This document shows, in pieces, positions 13,470 to 19,390 of a stretch of 19,390 nt of DNA; position 1 is the first letter of the stretch, and every line of letters starts with the position of its first letter. The notes below the pieces were generated by a model, which saw only the letters and a program-made list of their open reading frames with translations, made no database searches and was not told where the DNA came from. The translations under genes and the position numbers were made by a program. The DNA comes from JAWWBN01 sp033720955 (GTDB lineage: Bacteria > Acidobacteriota > Thermoanaerobaculia > Multivoradales > JAHEKO01), in assembly GCA_033720955.1 (NCBI GenBank), contig JAWWBN010000047.1:1-19390 (forward strand). Direction: 5' to 3'.

Positions 13470-15739
13470 TTCGGGAAGACCCCTCCCGCGGCCGTGAGCG
13501 CCCCCATGAGCCGCTCCGGGGTGGCCGGGATCTCGCTCAGCCCGAGGCCGGTGGCGTTCTCCACCGCCGCCACCACCGCCGGCGCGCCGCCGTCCATGGG
13601 CAGCTCGCCCACCCCCTTGGCGCCGAAGGGACCGCCGGCGAACGGCCTCTCCAGCAGGTGCACCTGGATCCGAGGGCTGTCCTTGATGGTGGGGATGATG
13701 TAGGTGGCCATTCGGTCGTTGAGGTAGCGGCCTCCCTCGAGCTTCATCTCCTCGAGGAGCCCCCACCCGATGGCCTGCAGGGTGCCGCCCTCGATCTGAC
13801 CGGCGCACAGGGTGGGGTGCAGCGCCCTGCCCACCTCGCAGACCGCCACCGCCCGCTGTGGCCGGACCTCCAGGCTGTCGGGGTCGACCTCCACCTCGAC
13901 CACGTCGGCGCCCCACGAGAAGGTCGGATAGGCGTCTCCCTGGTAGGTGGCCTCGTCGAACGGCTGGCCGGTCTCCGGCGGCTCGTAGCGGAGGGTGGTC
14001 TCGAGCTCTCCCAGCTCGGCGACGCACGCCGCCGCGACCTCGCGGAAGGGGCGCGCGGTCCCGTCGGCGGTGGTGAGCTGCCCCCCCGCCAGCGCCGGTC
14101 TCTCGGTGGTGCCCTGGCTCTTCATCCACCACTCCACCACCCGCTCCGCCAGCTCCACCGCCACCCGCGACACGAGCTGGCCGACCACCATGGTGGTGCG
14201 CGAGGCCACCGTGGGCCCCGAGTCGGGGACGCGGCCGGTGTCCGGGTCGGCGAAGGTGACGTCGTCCGGACCCAGTCCGCTCGCCTCGCAGGCAAGCTGG
14301 GGGTAGACCACCGCGACCCCCTGGCCCATGTCCACCATGGCGGTCAGGATCTCGAGGCGGCCGTCGCGCCCCAGGCGGGCGGTGACCGGGGAGCGCATCC
14401 GCCGCTCGCCGTTGCCGGTGAACCCGGCGCCATGGAAGTAGAGCGACAGCCCGAGCCCGCGCGCCGGCCGGCCGTCGCGGCGCCCGCCGCGGGCCTGCTC
14501 GAGCTGGCGCCAGCGCTCGCGGAAACCGGTGATCTCCTGCACCTTCTCCAGGCAGGCGCGCGCCGAGGTGGTCTCGTCCGCCACCTGGCCGGTGGGAAAG
14601 TGGTCGCCCGGGACCAGGGCATTGCGGAGCCGGATGGAGAGCGGATCGAGATCGAGGGCCCGCGCCACCCGGTCGATCTGCCGCTCCACCGCGAACTGCA
14701 CCTGCGGCGCGCCGAAGCCGCGGAAGGCGCCGTTGGTCGCGGTGTGGGTGCGCACGGCGCGGCCACGCACCCGGACGTTGGGACAGCGGTAGGGGCCGGC
14801 CGCGTGGAGGACGGCCCGCGACAGCACCACGGACGAGAGGGTCGGATAGGCGCCCCCGTCGATCACCACCTCGATCTCCATGGCCCGCAGCCGGCCCTCG
14901 TCGGTGAAGGCGGTCCGATGCCGCACCCGCGCCGGATGGCGCTTGGTGGTGCCCACGATGTCCTCGTGCCGGTCGTAGGCGATGCGCACCGGGCGGCCCG
15001 AGGCCCGGGCCAGCAGCGCGGCGTGGATCGCCACCATGCTGGGAAAGTCCTCCTTGCCGCCGAAGCCGCCGCCCACCGCGGAGGCCTCCACCCGCACCCT
15101 CTCCGGGGCCAGCCCGAAGGCGTGGACCAGCGACTTGTGGACGTAGTAGGGGCACTGCATGGAGCCGATCACCCGCAGGGCGCCGTCCTCCTGGAACCAG
15201 GCCGTCATCGCCTGGCACTCGATGTAGATGTGCTCCTGGTGGCCGGTGCGGTAGGTGCCCTCCACCACCGAGAGCGAGGCGTCGGCGAAGGCCGCGTCCA
15301 CGTCGCCGCGCTCCAGACCGTAGCGGCAGAAGGGCTCGTGGCGGTCGGCAGCGTCCAGGTCCACCACCGCCGGCAGCTCCCGATACTCGACCTCCACCGC
15401 GGCGACGGCCCGGCGCGCGTCGAGACGGCTGGCGGCGGCCACCAGGGCGACCGCCTCGCCCACGTGACAGGTCTCCTCCGCCGCCAGGATGGGCCAGGCG
15501 TCGTCGATCAGAAGCACTCCGTTGGGGCCCGGCAGGTCGGCCGCCGTGACGCAGACCGCGCCCTCGGGCGCTCGCTCGGGCCGCCACCGCACCGCCTCGA
15601 GCGCGGCGTGGGCGTGGGAGCTGCGCACGGTGGCCCCGTACAGCATGCCCGGCAGCTCGAAGTCGTCGCCGTAGCGGGCGCCTCCGGTCACCTTCGGGAG
15701 GCCGTCGGGGCGCGGTGGGCTCTCGCCGATTCGGGTCAT
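13466..15739 (-). CDS. Molybdenum hydroxylase large (molybdopterin-binding) subunit, xanthine dehydrogenase-like
   Basis: This 757-residue catalytic subunit has the N-terminal a/b hammerhead domain (PKVTGGARYGDDFELPGMLYGATVRS at 15-40, shortened here to its key residues PKVTG and RS), then the Mo-cofactor domains. The loop VGGGFGGKE carries Glu230, at the place of bovine xanthine oxidase Glu802. GAFRGFGAPQ carries Arg340, at the place of Arg880. GVGELPMDG carries the catalytic base Glu712. All three are the purine-site residues of xanthine dehydrogenase, and the AYRCSFR loop of CO dehydrogenase is absent. A purine or related N-heterocycle is therefore the likeliest substrate. The usual cofactor-insertion XdhC/MobA genes are not in the window. 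Gene order is large, small, medium. Start ATG at 15739 is preceded by TAGACT and no ribosome site. Confidence 0.9.
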   Translation of the reverse strand: MTRIGESPPRPDGLPKVTGGARYGDDFELPGMLYGATVRSSHAHAALEAVRWRPERAPEGAVCVTAADLPGPNGVLLIDDAWPILAAEETCHVGEAVALVAAASRLDARRAVAAVEVEYRELPAVVDLDAADRHEPFCRYGLERGDVDAAFADASLSVVEGTYRTGHQEHIYIECQAMTAWFQEDGALRVIGSMQCPYYVHKSLVHAFGLAPERVRVEASAVGGGFGGKEDFPSMVAIHAALLARASGRPVRIAYDRHEDIVGTTKRHPARVRHRTAFTDEGRLRAMEIEVVIDGGAYPTLSSVVLSRAVLHAAGPYRCPNVRVRGRAVRTHTATNGAFRGFGAPQVQFAVERQIDRVARALDLDPLSIRLRNALVPGDHFPTGQVADETTSARACLEKVQEITGFRERWRQLEQARGGRRDGRPARGLGLSLYFHGAGFTGNGERRMRSPVTARLGRDGRLEILTAMVDMGQGVAVVYPQLACEASGLGPDDVTFADPDTGRVPDSGPTVASRTTMVVGQLVSRVAVELAERVVEWWMKSQGTTERPALAGGQLTTADGTARPFREVAAACVAELGELETTLRYEPPETGQPFDEATYQGDAYPTFSWGADVVEVEVDPDSLEVRPQRAVAVCEVGRALHPTLCAGQIEGGTLQAIGWGLLEEMKLEGGRYLNDRMATYIIPTIKDSPRIQVHLLERPFAGGPFGAKGVGELPMDGGAPAVVAAVENATGLGLSEIPATPERLMGALTAAGGVFPK

Positions 15740-15755
15740 TCTCGGTCTGGCCGCG

Positions 15756-15761
15756 AGTCTA
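15756..15761 (-). promoter_or_regulatory. Candidate -10 hexamer TAGACT for the molybdenum hydroxylase operon
   Basis: TAGACT on the minus strand ends 16 bases before the ATG at 15739, giving a leader of roughly ten bases without a Shine-Dalgarno sequence. It is identical to the hexamer facing the other way at 15798. Confidence 0.4.
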
Positions 15762-15797
15762 TCCGACGCCGCCGGCCGCCCCGACGGCCGCTCGGGG

Positions 15798-15803
15798 TAG
15801 ACT
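15798..15803 (+). promoter_or_regulatory. Candidate -10 hexamer TAGACT for the fabH-like gene
   Basis: TAGACT here is followed by an 18-base palindrome and then, 38 bases on, by AAAGGAG and the ATG at 15854. Transcription would begin near 15810 and give a leader of about 44 bases with a good ribosome site, unlike the leaderless neighbours. Confidence 0.42.
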
Positions 15804-15810
15804 CGCCGGA

Positions 15811-15828
15811 ACCGTCCGGCCGGACGGT
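15811..15828. promoter_or_regulatory. Perfect 18-base palindrome, candidate operator at the fabH-like promoter
   Basis: ACCGTCCGGCCGGACGGT equals its own reverse complement at every base, with no loop. It starts 7 bases after the TAGACT hexamer, so it overlaps the predicted transcription start and would block RNA polymerase if a dimeric repressor bound. Its length suits TetR- or GntR-type regulators, including fatty-acid regulators, but no regulator gene is in the window. Confidence 0.5.
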
Positions 15829-15841
15829 CGAGTTCCTCGCG

Positions 15842-15848
15842 AAAGGAG
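15842..15848 (+). promoter_or_regulatory. Shine-Dalgarno AAAGGAG for the fabH-like gene
   Basis: AAAGGAG lies five bases before the ATG at 15854. It fixes this start even though the frame is open far upstream, where it runs antisense to the molybdenum hydroxylase genes. Confidence 0.75.
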
Positions 15849-15853
15849 TCCAG

Positions 15854-16861
15854 ATGGCCGCACCCGGGACCGGCATCCTCGGCTTCGGCGCCTACACGCC
15901 CGAGCGCGTCTTCACCAACGACGACTGGTCCCGATACGTGGACACCTCGGACGAGTGGATCACCACCCGCACGGGGATCAAGCGCCGCCGCTTCGCCGCC
16001 GACGGCGAGAACACCGTGGACATGGCCGAGCAGGCCGCCCGCATCGCCCTCGCCAGCGCCGGGCTCGCGGCGGACGACGTCGCCGAGCTGATCGTGGCCA
16101 CCGACACCCCGGAGGTCTACGCGCCGGACTCGGCCTCCTTCCTGCAGCACCGCCTGGGCGTCGGCGAGGTCCCGGCCTACGACCTGGCCGGCAGCGGCTG
16201 CGCCGGATTCCTGCTCGGCCTGGATCTCGCCCGCGCCCGCGCCCTGGCCCACGGCGGCAAGGTGCTGGTGGTGGGAGTCGAGCTCATCAGCCGCCTGATG
16301 GACTGGGAGGACCGCAACACCTGCGTCCTCTTCGGCGACGCCGCGGGCGCCGCGGTGGTGGCGGCGGGCGCGGCCCCCATCCAGATCCTGGCCGCCACCG
16401 CCGGCACCGACGGCAGCAAGGCCGACATCCTCATGCGCGAGGTGGGCGGCACCCGCTCCCCCTTCACCCTGGAGCGGGCCGAGGCGCGCGAGCACCTGGA
16501 CATCGCCTTTCACGGCCGCGAGGTCTTTCGCGAAGCGGTGAGCCGGATGACCCAGGCGTCCCACGAGGTTCTCCGGGCCGCCGGCGTGGATCCGTCGGAG
16601 ATCGACCTGGTGGTGCCCCACCAGGCCAACCTGCGGATCCTCAACGCGGTGGCCAACGCCCTCAAGCTGCCCGAGGAGAAGTTCTTCGTCGAGGTCGAGG
16701 AGTACGGCAACACCGGCTCCGCCTCGGTCCCCCTGGCCCTCTACCACGCTCACCAGCAGGGACGGATCCGCTCCGGCGACACGGTGCTCCTGACCGCTTT
16801 CGGCGCCGGCTTCCACTGGGCGGCCGTGCTCCTGCGGTTCGACGCGCCACCCGGGGCCTGA
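15854..16861 (+). CDS. fabH: FabH-like beta-ketoacyl-ACP synthase III (thiolase fold)
   Basis: This is a 335-residue enzyme of the usual FabH length. The catalytic triad is complete: Cys116 in DLAGSGCAGFLLGL, His256 in VPHQANLRI and Asn286 in YGNTGSASVPLAL. The start GFGAYTPERVFTND and SDEWITTRTGIKRRR (about 32-46) are also typical. It condenses an acyl-CoA primer with malonyl-ACP to start fatty-acid synthesis, or makes a related C-C bond in a secondary pathway. The GSG before the nucleophile replaces the common A-A or A-C, a mild departure that might reflect a different acyl pocket. No other fab genes flank it. It leads a probable two-gene operon with an outer-membrane protein 26 bases downstream. 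The 18-base palindrome at its promoter suggests repressor control. Confidence 0.88.
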   Translation: MAAPGTGILGFGAYTPERVFTNDDWSRYVDTSDEWITTRTGIKRRRFAADGENTVDMAEQAARIALASAGLAADDVAELIVATDTPEVYAPDSASFLQHRLGVGEVPAYDLAGSGCAGFLLGLDLARARALAHGGKVLVVGVELISRLMDWEDRNTCVLFGDAAGAAVVAAGAAPIQILAATAGTDGSKADILMREVGGTRSPFTLERAEAREHLDIAFHGREVFREAVSRMTQASHEVLRAAGVDPSEIDLVVPHQANLRILNAVANALKLPEEKFFVEVEEYGNTGSASVPLALYHAHQQGRIRSGDTVLLTAFGAGFHWAAVLLRFDAPPGA

Positions 16862-16887
16862 GTCCCTCCCTGAGAGGCGGAGAGACG

Positions 16888-17712
16888 ATGAGCAGCACTC
16901 GAGCCCTCCCCTTCCTGCTGGTCCTGGGCCTGGCGATCCCGGCCCTGCCCGCGAGCGCCCAGCCGGTCAGCCTGGTGCCGAAGTGGGAGCTGGAGATCGG
17001 AAGCTGGTTCACTACCACCGAGACCAACATCCGGGCCGACCGGGCGGTCGGCGACCTGGGCACCGAGTTCGACGTCGAGGACGTCCTGGGCCTGGACGAC
17101 TCCGAGACCGTCCTCCGGCTGTCTCTCGCCCGCCGGCTGGGCCGCCGCCATCAGCTCCGGCTGCGCCACTCGGAGTTCTCCCGACAGGGCCAGCGCACGA
17201 TCCCCGTCGAGATCGACTTCCAGGACACGACCTTCCCGGTCAACGTCGTCATCGCCACGGAGTGGGACTTCACCTTCACCGACCTCGGCTACACCTGGTT
17301 CTTCAGCCTGGACGACGACACCGCCTGGGGGCTCGGTCTGGCGGTGGCCAACTGGGACTTCGACATCGCCCTCTCGGCGAGCCTGGCCGGCACCCCGGGA
17401 GACCTGCGGGAGGAGGTGCGGATCGACGAGCTGGTCCCCGAGGTGGGGCTGTCGCTGCGGCAGCGGCTGGGGGAGAAGCTCATCTTCCGCGCCGGGGTCT
17501 CCGGCCTCACCGCGGAGGTGGACGAGGACACCATCGACGTCCTGAGCGCCGTCCTGCGCCTGGACTATCGGCTGTTCCGCAACGCCGGCATCGCCGTGGC
17601 CGCCCTCTACTCCGAGGTGGAGTACGACGCCGCCGGCGCCGGTGACTTCATCGGGCGCTACGAGTACACCGTGAGCGGTGTGCAGGTGTTCGTGCCGCTC
17701 ACCTTCGACTAG
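16888..17712 (+). CDS. Outer-membrane beta-barrel protein of unknown function
   Basis: This 274-residue protein has a signal peptide (MSSTRALPF, hydrophobic core, cleavage near ASA-QPV at about 24). The mature part is a series of amphipathic beta-strands separated by short turns or acidic loops: WELEIGSWFTTTETNIRA, RLSLARRLGRRHQLRLRHSEF, WDFTFTDLGYTWFFSL, AWGLGLAVANWDFDIALSA, VGLSLRQRLGEKLIFRAG, VLRLDYRLFRNAGIAVAALY, and a final YEYTVSGVQVFVPLTF. The alternation and the near-terminal aromatic fit a roughly 10-12-stranded barrel in the outer membrane. A GGCGGAGAG stretch precedes the ATG. It is 26 bases from the fabH-like gene and probably co-transcribed, though a functional link is not clear. 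Its last 14 bases overlap the end of the convergent YbjQ gene. Confidence 0.75.
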   Translation: MSSTRALPFLLVLGLAIPALPASAQPVSLVPKWELEIGSWFTTTETNIRADRAVGDLGTEFDVEDVLGLDDSETVLRLSLARRLGRRHQLRLRHSEFSRQGQRTIPVEIDFQDTTFPVNVVIATEWDFTFTDLGYTWFFSLDDDTAWGLGLAVANWDFDIALSASLAGTPGDLREEVRIDELVPEVGLSLRQRLGEKLIFRAGVSGLTAEVDEDTIDVLSAVLRLDYRLFRNAGIAVAALYSEVEYDAAGAGDFIGRYEYTVSGVQVFVPLTFD

Positions 17713-18043
17713 GCCGGTCGGGGTCGTCCGGCTCCAGCCGGACGGCGGTGCCGTAGGCGAGCAGCTCCGCCGCGGCGCTCATCACCATGGACGTCTGGAA
17801 GCGAACGTCCACCACGGCATCGGCGCCCAGACCGCGGGCCTCCTCGACCATCCGGTCGATGGCCTGCTCGCGCGCCTCGCCGAACAGCTTGGTGTACTCG
17901 CTCACCTCGCCACCCACCAGGTTGCGCAGCAGGGCGGCGATGTCGCGGCCGATGTGCCGCGCCCGGATGGTGTTGCCGCGGACCAGCCCGAGGGTGCGGA
18001 CGATCCTCCGACCGGCGATCTGGGGGCTGGTGACCACGATCAT
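17699..18043 (-). CDS. YbjQ/UPF0145 family protein
   Basis: This is a small 114-residue protein. It begins MIVVTSPQIAGRRIVRTLGLVRGN and has GEVSEYTKLFGEAREQAIDRMVEEARGLGADAVVDVRF, both diagnostic of UPF0145. The family usually runs to about 105 residues and forms pentamers. Its function is not established, although some entries call it a heavy-metal-binding domain. Here it is coupled by ATGA overlap to the anti-sigma factor and ends 14 bases inside the convergent beta-barrel gene. The last ten or so residues (EPDDPDRPSRR) extend past the usual fold and are the part that overlaps. Being third in a sigma/anti-sigma operon suggests a stress- or envelope-related role, which is inference. Confidence 0.85.
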   Translation of the reverse strand: MIVVTSPQIAGRRIVRTLGLVRGNTIRARHIGRDIAALLRNLVGGEVSEYTKLFGEAREQAIDRMVEEARGLGADAVVDVRFQTSMVMSAAAELLAYGTAVRLEPDDPDRPSRR

Positions 18044-18483
18044 TTCTTCACCCTCCGGTAGCGGTCGTCTTTCAGGCTCTTGAGCCGGTCGATCAGCACG
18101 GAGAGCAGCACCAGCAGCCCGCCGAGGAGGCCGCCGAAGAGCAGCAGCCGCTCTCCCAGCGAATCGGCATCGCTCCAGACCTGCCCCAGGGCGAAGCCGA
18201 AGACGCCCACGAGCCAGATCAGCAGAACGGCCCAGCCGACCCGCAGACTCAAGCGGCTCACGCCCCCCCGCGGGGTCTCGTCCCAGCCGTCGTCGGGCGG
18301 CGGCCGGAAGCGGGTGGAAAGAGTCAGCTCCCTCAGGCTTCGCATCTCCTCTACCTCCTTGCGGCAGGTGGAACACTCCTCCAGATGCAGGCGCACCCGC
18401 TGCTCGTCGCCCTGGGTCAGGACGGCGTCCAGGAACCCGGTGAGCAGGCTGTCCTCGAACTCTCGGCGACACCCGTTGGTCAT
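18040..18483 (-). CDS. Membrane anti-sigma factor with zinc-finger (zf-HC2) domain
   Basis: This 147-residue protein has the anti-sigma zinc motif HxxxCxxC at His33, Cys37 and Cys40 (HLEECSTC) in its cytoplasmic N-terminus, with Cys5 as a possible fourth ligand. Two hydrophobic segments follow at about 82-103 and 112-132, linked by a short polar loop, and a basic tail ends in RYRRVKK. The layout matches zinc-associated anti-sigma factors that hold an ECF sigma factor at the inner membrane. It lies immediately downstream of the sigma gene with an ATGA overlap and overlaps the YbjQ gene the same way. The two-TM form with almost no periplasmic domain suggests that the signal is sensed in the membrane or the zinc site and not through a large outer domain. 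Confidence 0.85.
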   Translation of the reverse strand: MTNGCRREFEDSLLTGFLDAVLTQGDEQRVRLHLEECSTCRKEVEEMRSLRELTLSTRFRPPPDDGWDETPRGGVSRLSLRVGWAVLLIWLVGVFGFALGQVWSDADSLGERLLLFGGLLGGLLVLLSVLIDRLKSLKDDRYRRVKK

Positions 18484-19112
18484 CCGCCCGTCCTCTCGTC
18501 GATCGACGGCCGCAGGCCGCCCCGCTCGTCTCCGAGCTGGCGGCGCAGCTCGGCGCGGGCGCGATGCAGCCGCGACATGACGGTTCCCGCCGGGATCTCC
18601 AGGACCCCGGCGATCTCGCTGTAGCTCAGATCGTGGTAGTCGCGCAGCACCAGGATCTCCCGCAGCTTCGGCGGGAGAGCGGAGAGCGCCCTCCACAGCC
18701 GCCGGCGCAGCTCCACCCGCGAGGCGTCGCGCTCGGGATCGGCGGTCGGATCCACCACCTCGCGGGAGAGGTCGGCATCCTGGTCGTCCAGCGAGTCGGC
18801 GCGCCGCACCCGCCGCCGCCGCCACAGATCCCGCACCTGGTTGCGCACGATCGTCAGCAGCCAGGGGCGCAGCGGCCGGGAGGGATCGAAGCGCCTCAGC
18901 TTGAGGAAGAAGCGCAGCACCGACTCCTGGGCCACGTCGAGGGCGTCGTCGGGATCGCCCAGGAGCTGCAGGGCGAAGGTGTAGGCGGTCTGCCGGCACT
19001 GCGCCGCCAGCGCCTCGCGGGCGTCGTCCTGCCCCTCGCGGGCGCGGGCGACGAGCTCGCGCTGCCCGCCGCTCCACGGACCGACCGTCACCTTGGCCGT
19101 CTCGACATGCAC
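18480..19112 (-). CDS. ECF-type RNA polymerase sigma-70 factor
   Basis: This 210-residue protein has sigma region 2 at about 44-104 (AYTFALQLLGDPDDALDVAQ, then RFDPSRPLRPWLLTIVRNQVRD) and region 4 at about 139-192 (ALPPKLREILVLRDYHDLSYSE, then IPAGTVMSRLHRARAELR). Region 3 is missing, as in ECF sigmas. The helix-turn-helix LSYSEIAGVLEIPAGTVMSRL gives the -35 contact. It should direct transcription of a stress or envelope regulon under control of the adjacent anti-sigma factor. The GTG at 19112 keeps the longest open N-terminus; a second GTG at 19091 (after 7 codons) is equally plausible, since the hexamer upstream lies only 4 bases before 19112. It overlaps the anti-sigma gene as ATGA. Confidence 0.9.
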   Translation of the reverse strand: MHVETAKVTVGPWSGGQRELVARAREGQDDAREALAAQCRQTAYTFALQLLGDPDDALDVAQESVLRFFLKLRRFDPSRPLRPWLLTIVRNQVRDLWRRRRVRRADSLDDQDADLSREVVDPTADPERDASRVELRRRLWRALSALPPKLREILVLRDYHDLSYSEIAGVLEIPAGTVMSRLHRARAELRRQLGDERGGLRPSIDERTGG

Positions 19113-19116
19113 GCCT

Positions 19117-19122
19117 AGGATA
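19117..19122 (-). promoter_or_regulatory. Candidate -10 hexamer TATCCT for the sigma factor operon
   Basis: TATCCT on the minus strand is 4 bases from the GTG at 19112 and 25 bases from the alternative GTG at 19091. If transcription begins 6-7 bases after the hexamer, the second start or a leaderless form would apply. It is divergent to TATTCT at 19141. Confidence 0.38.
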
Positions 19123-19140
19123 CGCTCGACCGGTCCGCCC

Positions 19141-19146
19141 TATTCT
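19141..19146 (+). promoter_or_regulatory. Candidate -10 hexamer TATTCT for the gene at 19199
   Basis: TATTCT is the closest match to a TATAAT-like box on the plus strand in this 86-base divergent gap. It would give a leader of about 46 bases, in which an imperfect hairpin can form near the GTG start. Confidence 0.25.
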
Positions 19147-19198
19147 CCCGCCGCGGGGGAACGGCAAGATCGGGCGGCTTTTCTCCGTCTCCTCTCTC

Positions 19199-19390
19199 GT
19201 GAGGACGGAGAGTCGCCACGGGTCCCCCGGACCCGACCCGCCCCGCCGCCAGGCACGCCGCCGCCCGGTTCCCGCCCTGCTGCTGGCGCTCGCCCTGGCC
19301 CTCCCGGCGGCGGCCGCCGCGGCGACGGTGGAGCGGCTGGCCGGCCGCGCCGTGGAGGGCACGCTCCGGGGCTCGGAGGACGGCGATCCC
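19199..19390 (+). CDS. N-terminus of a secreted protein, cut by the window end
   Basis: A 64-codon open frame from GTG at 19199 runs off the window. It encodes a basic N-terminus (MRTESRHGS...RRQARRRP) and a hydrophobic stretch of Ala/Leu (about 25-42) like a signal peptide, ending in AAAAAA near 39-45. The mature start, AVEGTLRGSEDGDP, resembles the first strand of carboxypeptidase-regulatory or FN3-like domains (G-x-V-x-D-x-x-T-G-x-P pattern), so it may be a surface or TonB-type protein. No strong ribosome site is visible; GTG may be read through the short leader or an alternative start may apply. The coding call rests on codon bias and the signal peptide. Confidence 0.55.
   Translation, partial: MRTESRHGSPGPDPPRRQARRRPVPALLLALALALPAAAAAATVERLAGRAVEGTLRGSEDGDP

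Noticed and set aside
15773..15790. Two CGGCCG copies between the divergent TAGACT hexamers as a second operator.
   Set aside because: Six-base GC palindromes are expected often at this GC content; they may only be background beside the 18-base palindrome.
13658..15853. Long open frame on the plus strand running into the fabH-like gene (total over 1000 codons).
   Set aside because: Everything before 15854 is antisense to the molybdenum hydroxylase genes and low in recognisable protein features. GC-rich third positions keep the opposite frame open. The AAAGGAG at 15842 marks the real start.

Overview
The window is very GC-rich, with GC-ending codons throughout. It packs 16 protein-coding genes into 19.4 kb on both strands, and no gap exceeds about 190 bases. 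Signal peptides, a probable outer-membrane beta-barrel, DUF4097 and VWA surface proteins and a PA14-like/GT-C membrane protein point to a Gram-negative (diderm) bacterium. The mix of families and the codon use suggest Acidobacteriota (Thermoanaerobaculia-like) or a similar high-GC lineage, but that assignment is inference. I see no rRNA, tRNA, CRISPR array, insertion sequence or phage gene. This looks like ordinary chromosome, not a mobile island.

Layout. (1) 1-3955, minus: a three-gene envelope operon. In transcription order it encodes an S41 protease-like protein that has lost its catalytic residues, an intact S41 C-terminal processing protease, and a secreted von Willebrand factor A protein cut by the window edge. 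(2) 4087-4878, minus: a secreted DUF4097 beta-solenoid protein. (3) 5071-7497, plus: a large membrane protein with an N-terminal PA14-like domain and a GT-C-like multi-pass body. (4) 7508-9865, minus: a RimB-like retropepsin, RimK and an AstE/aspartoacylase-like zinc hydrolase, which could form a glutamate-tail writer/eraser cassette. (5) 9939-12097, plus: an ABC1/UbiB-type atypical kinase, then a secreted protein of unknown function. (6) 12172-15739, minus: a three-subunit molybdenum hydroxylase of the xanthine dehydrogenase family. (7) 15854-17712, plus: a FabH-like ketosynthase and an outer-membrane beta-barrel protein. (8) 17699-19112, minus: an ECF sigma factor, its zinc-binding membrane anti-sigma factor and a YbjQ/UPF0145 protein. 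(9) 19199 to the window end, plus: the start of a secreted protein.

Genes within operons are joined by 4-base stop/start overlaps (ATGA or GTGA) at six junctions, a strong sign of translational coupling. Several operon-leading genes carry a TA(T/G)(A/C)CT-type hexamer only 4-16 bases before the start codon and no Shine-Dalgarno sequence, which suggests leaderless or near-leaderless transcripts. A few other genes have ordinary AAAGGAG or GGGAGG sites. A perfect 18-base palindrome lies at the predicted transcription start of the fabH-like gene, in the divergent promoter region shared with the molybdenum hydroxylase operon. It is a candidate operator.
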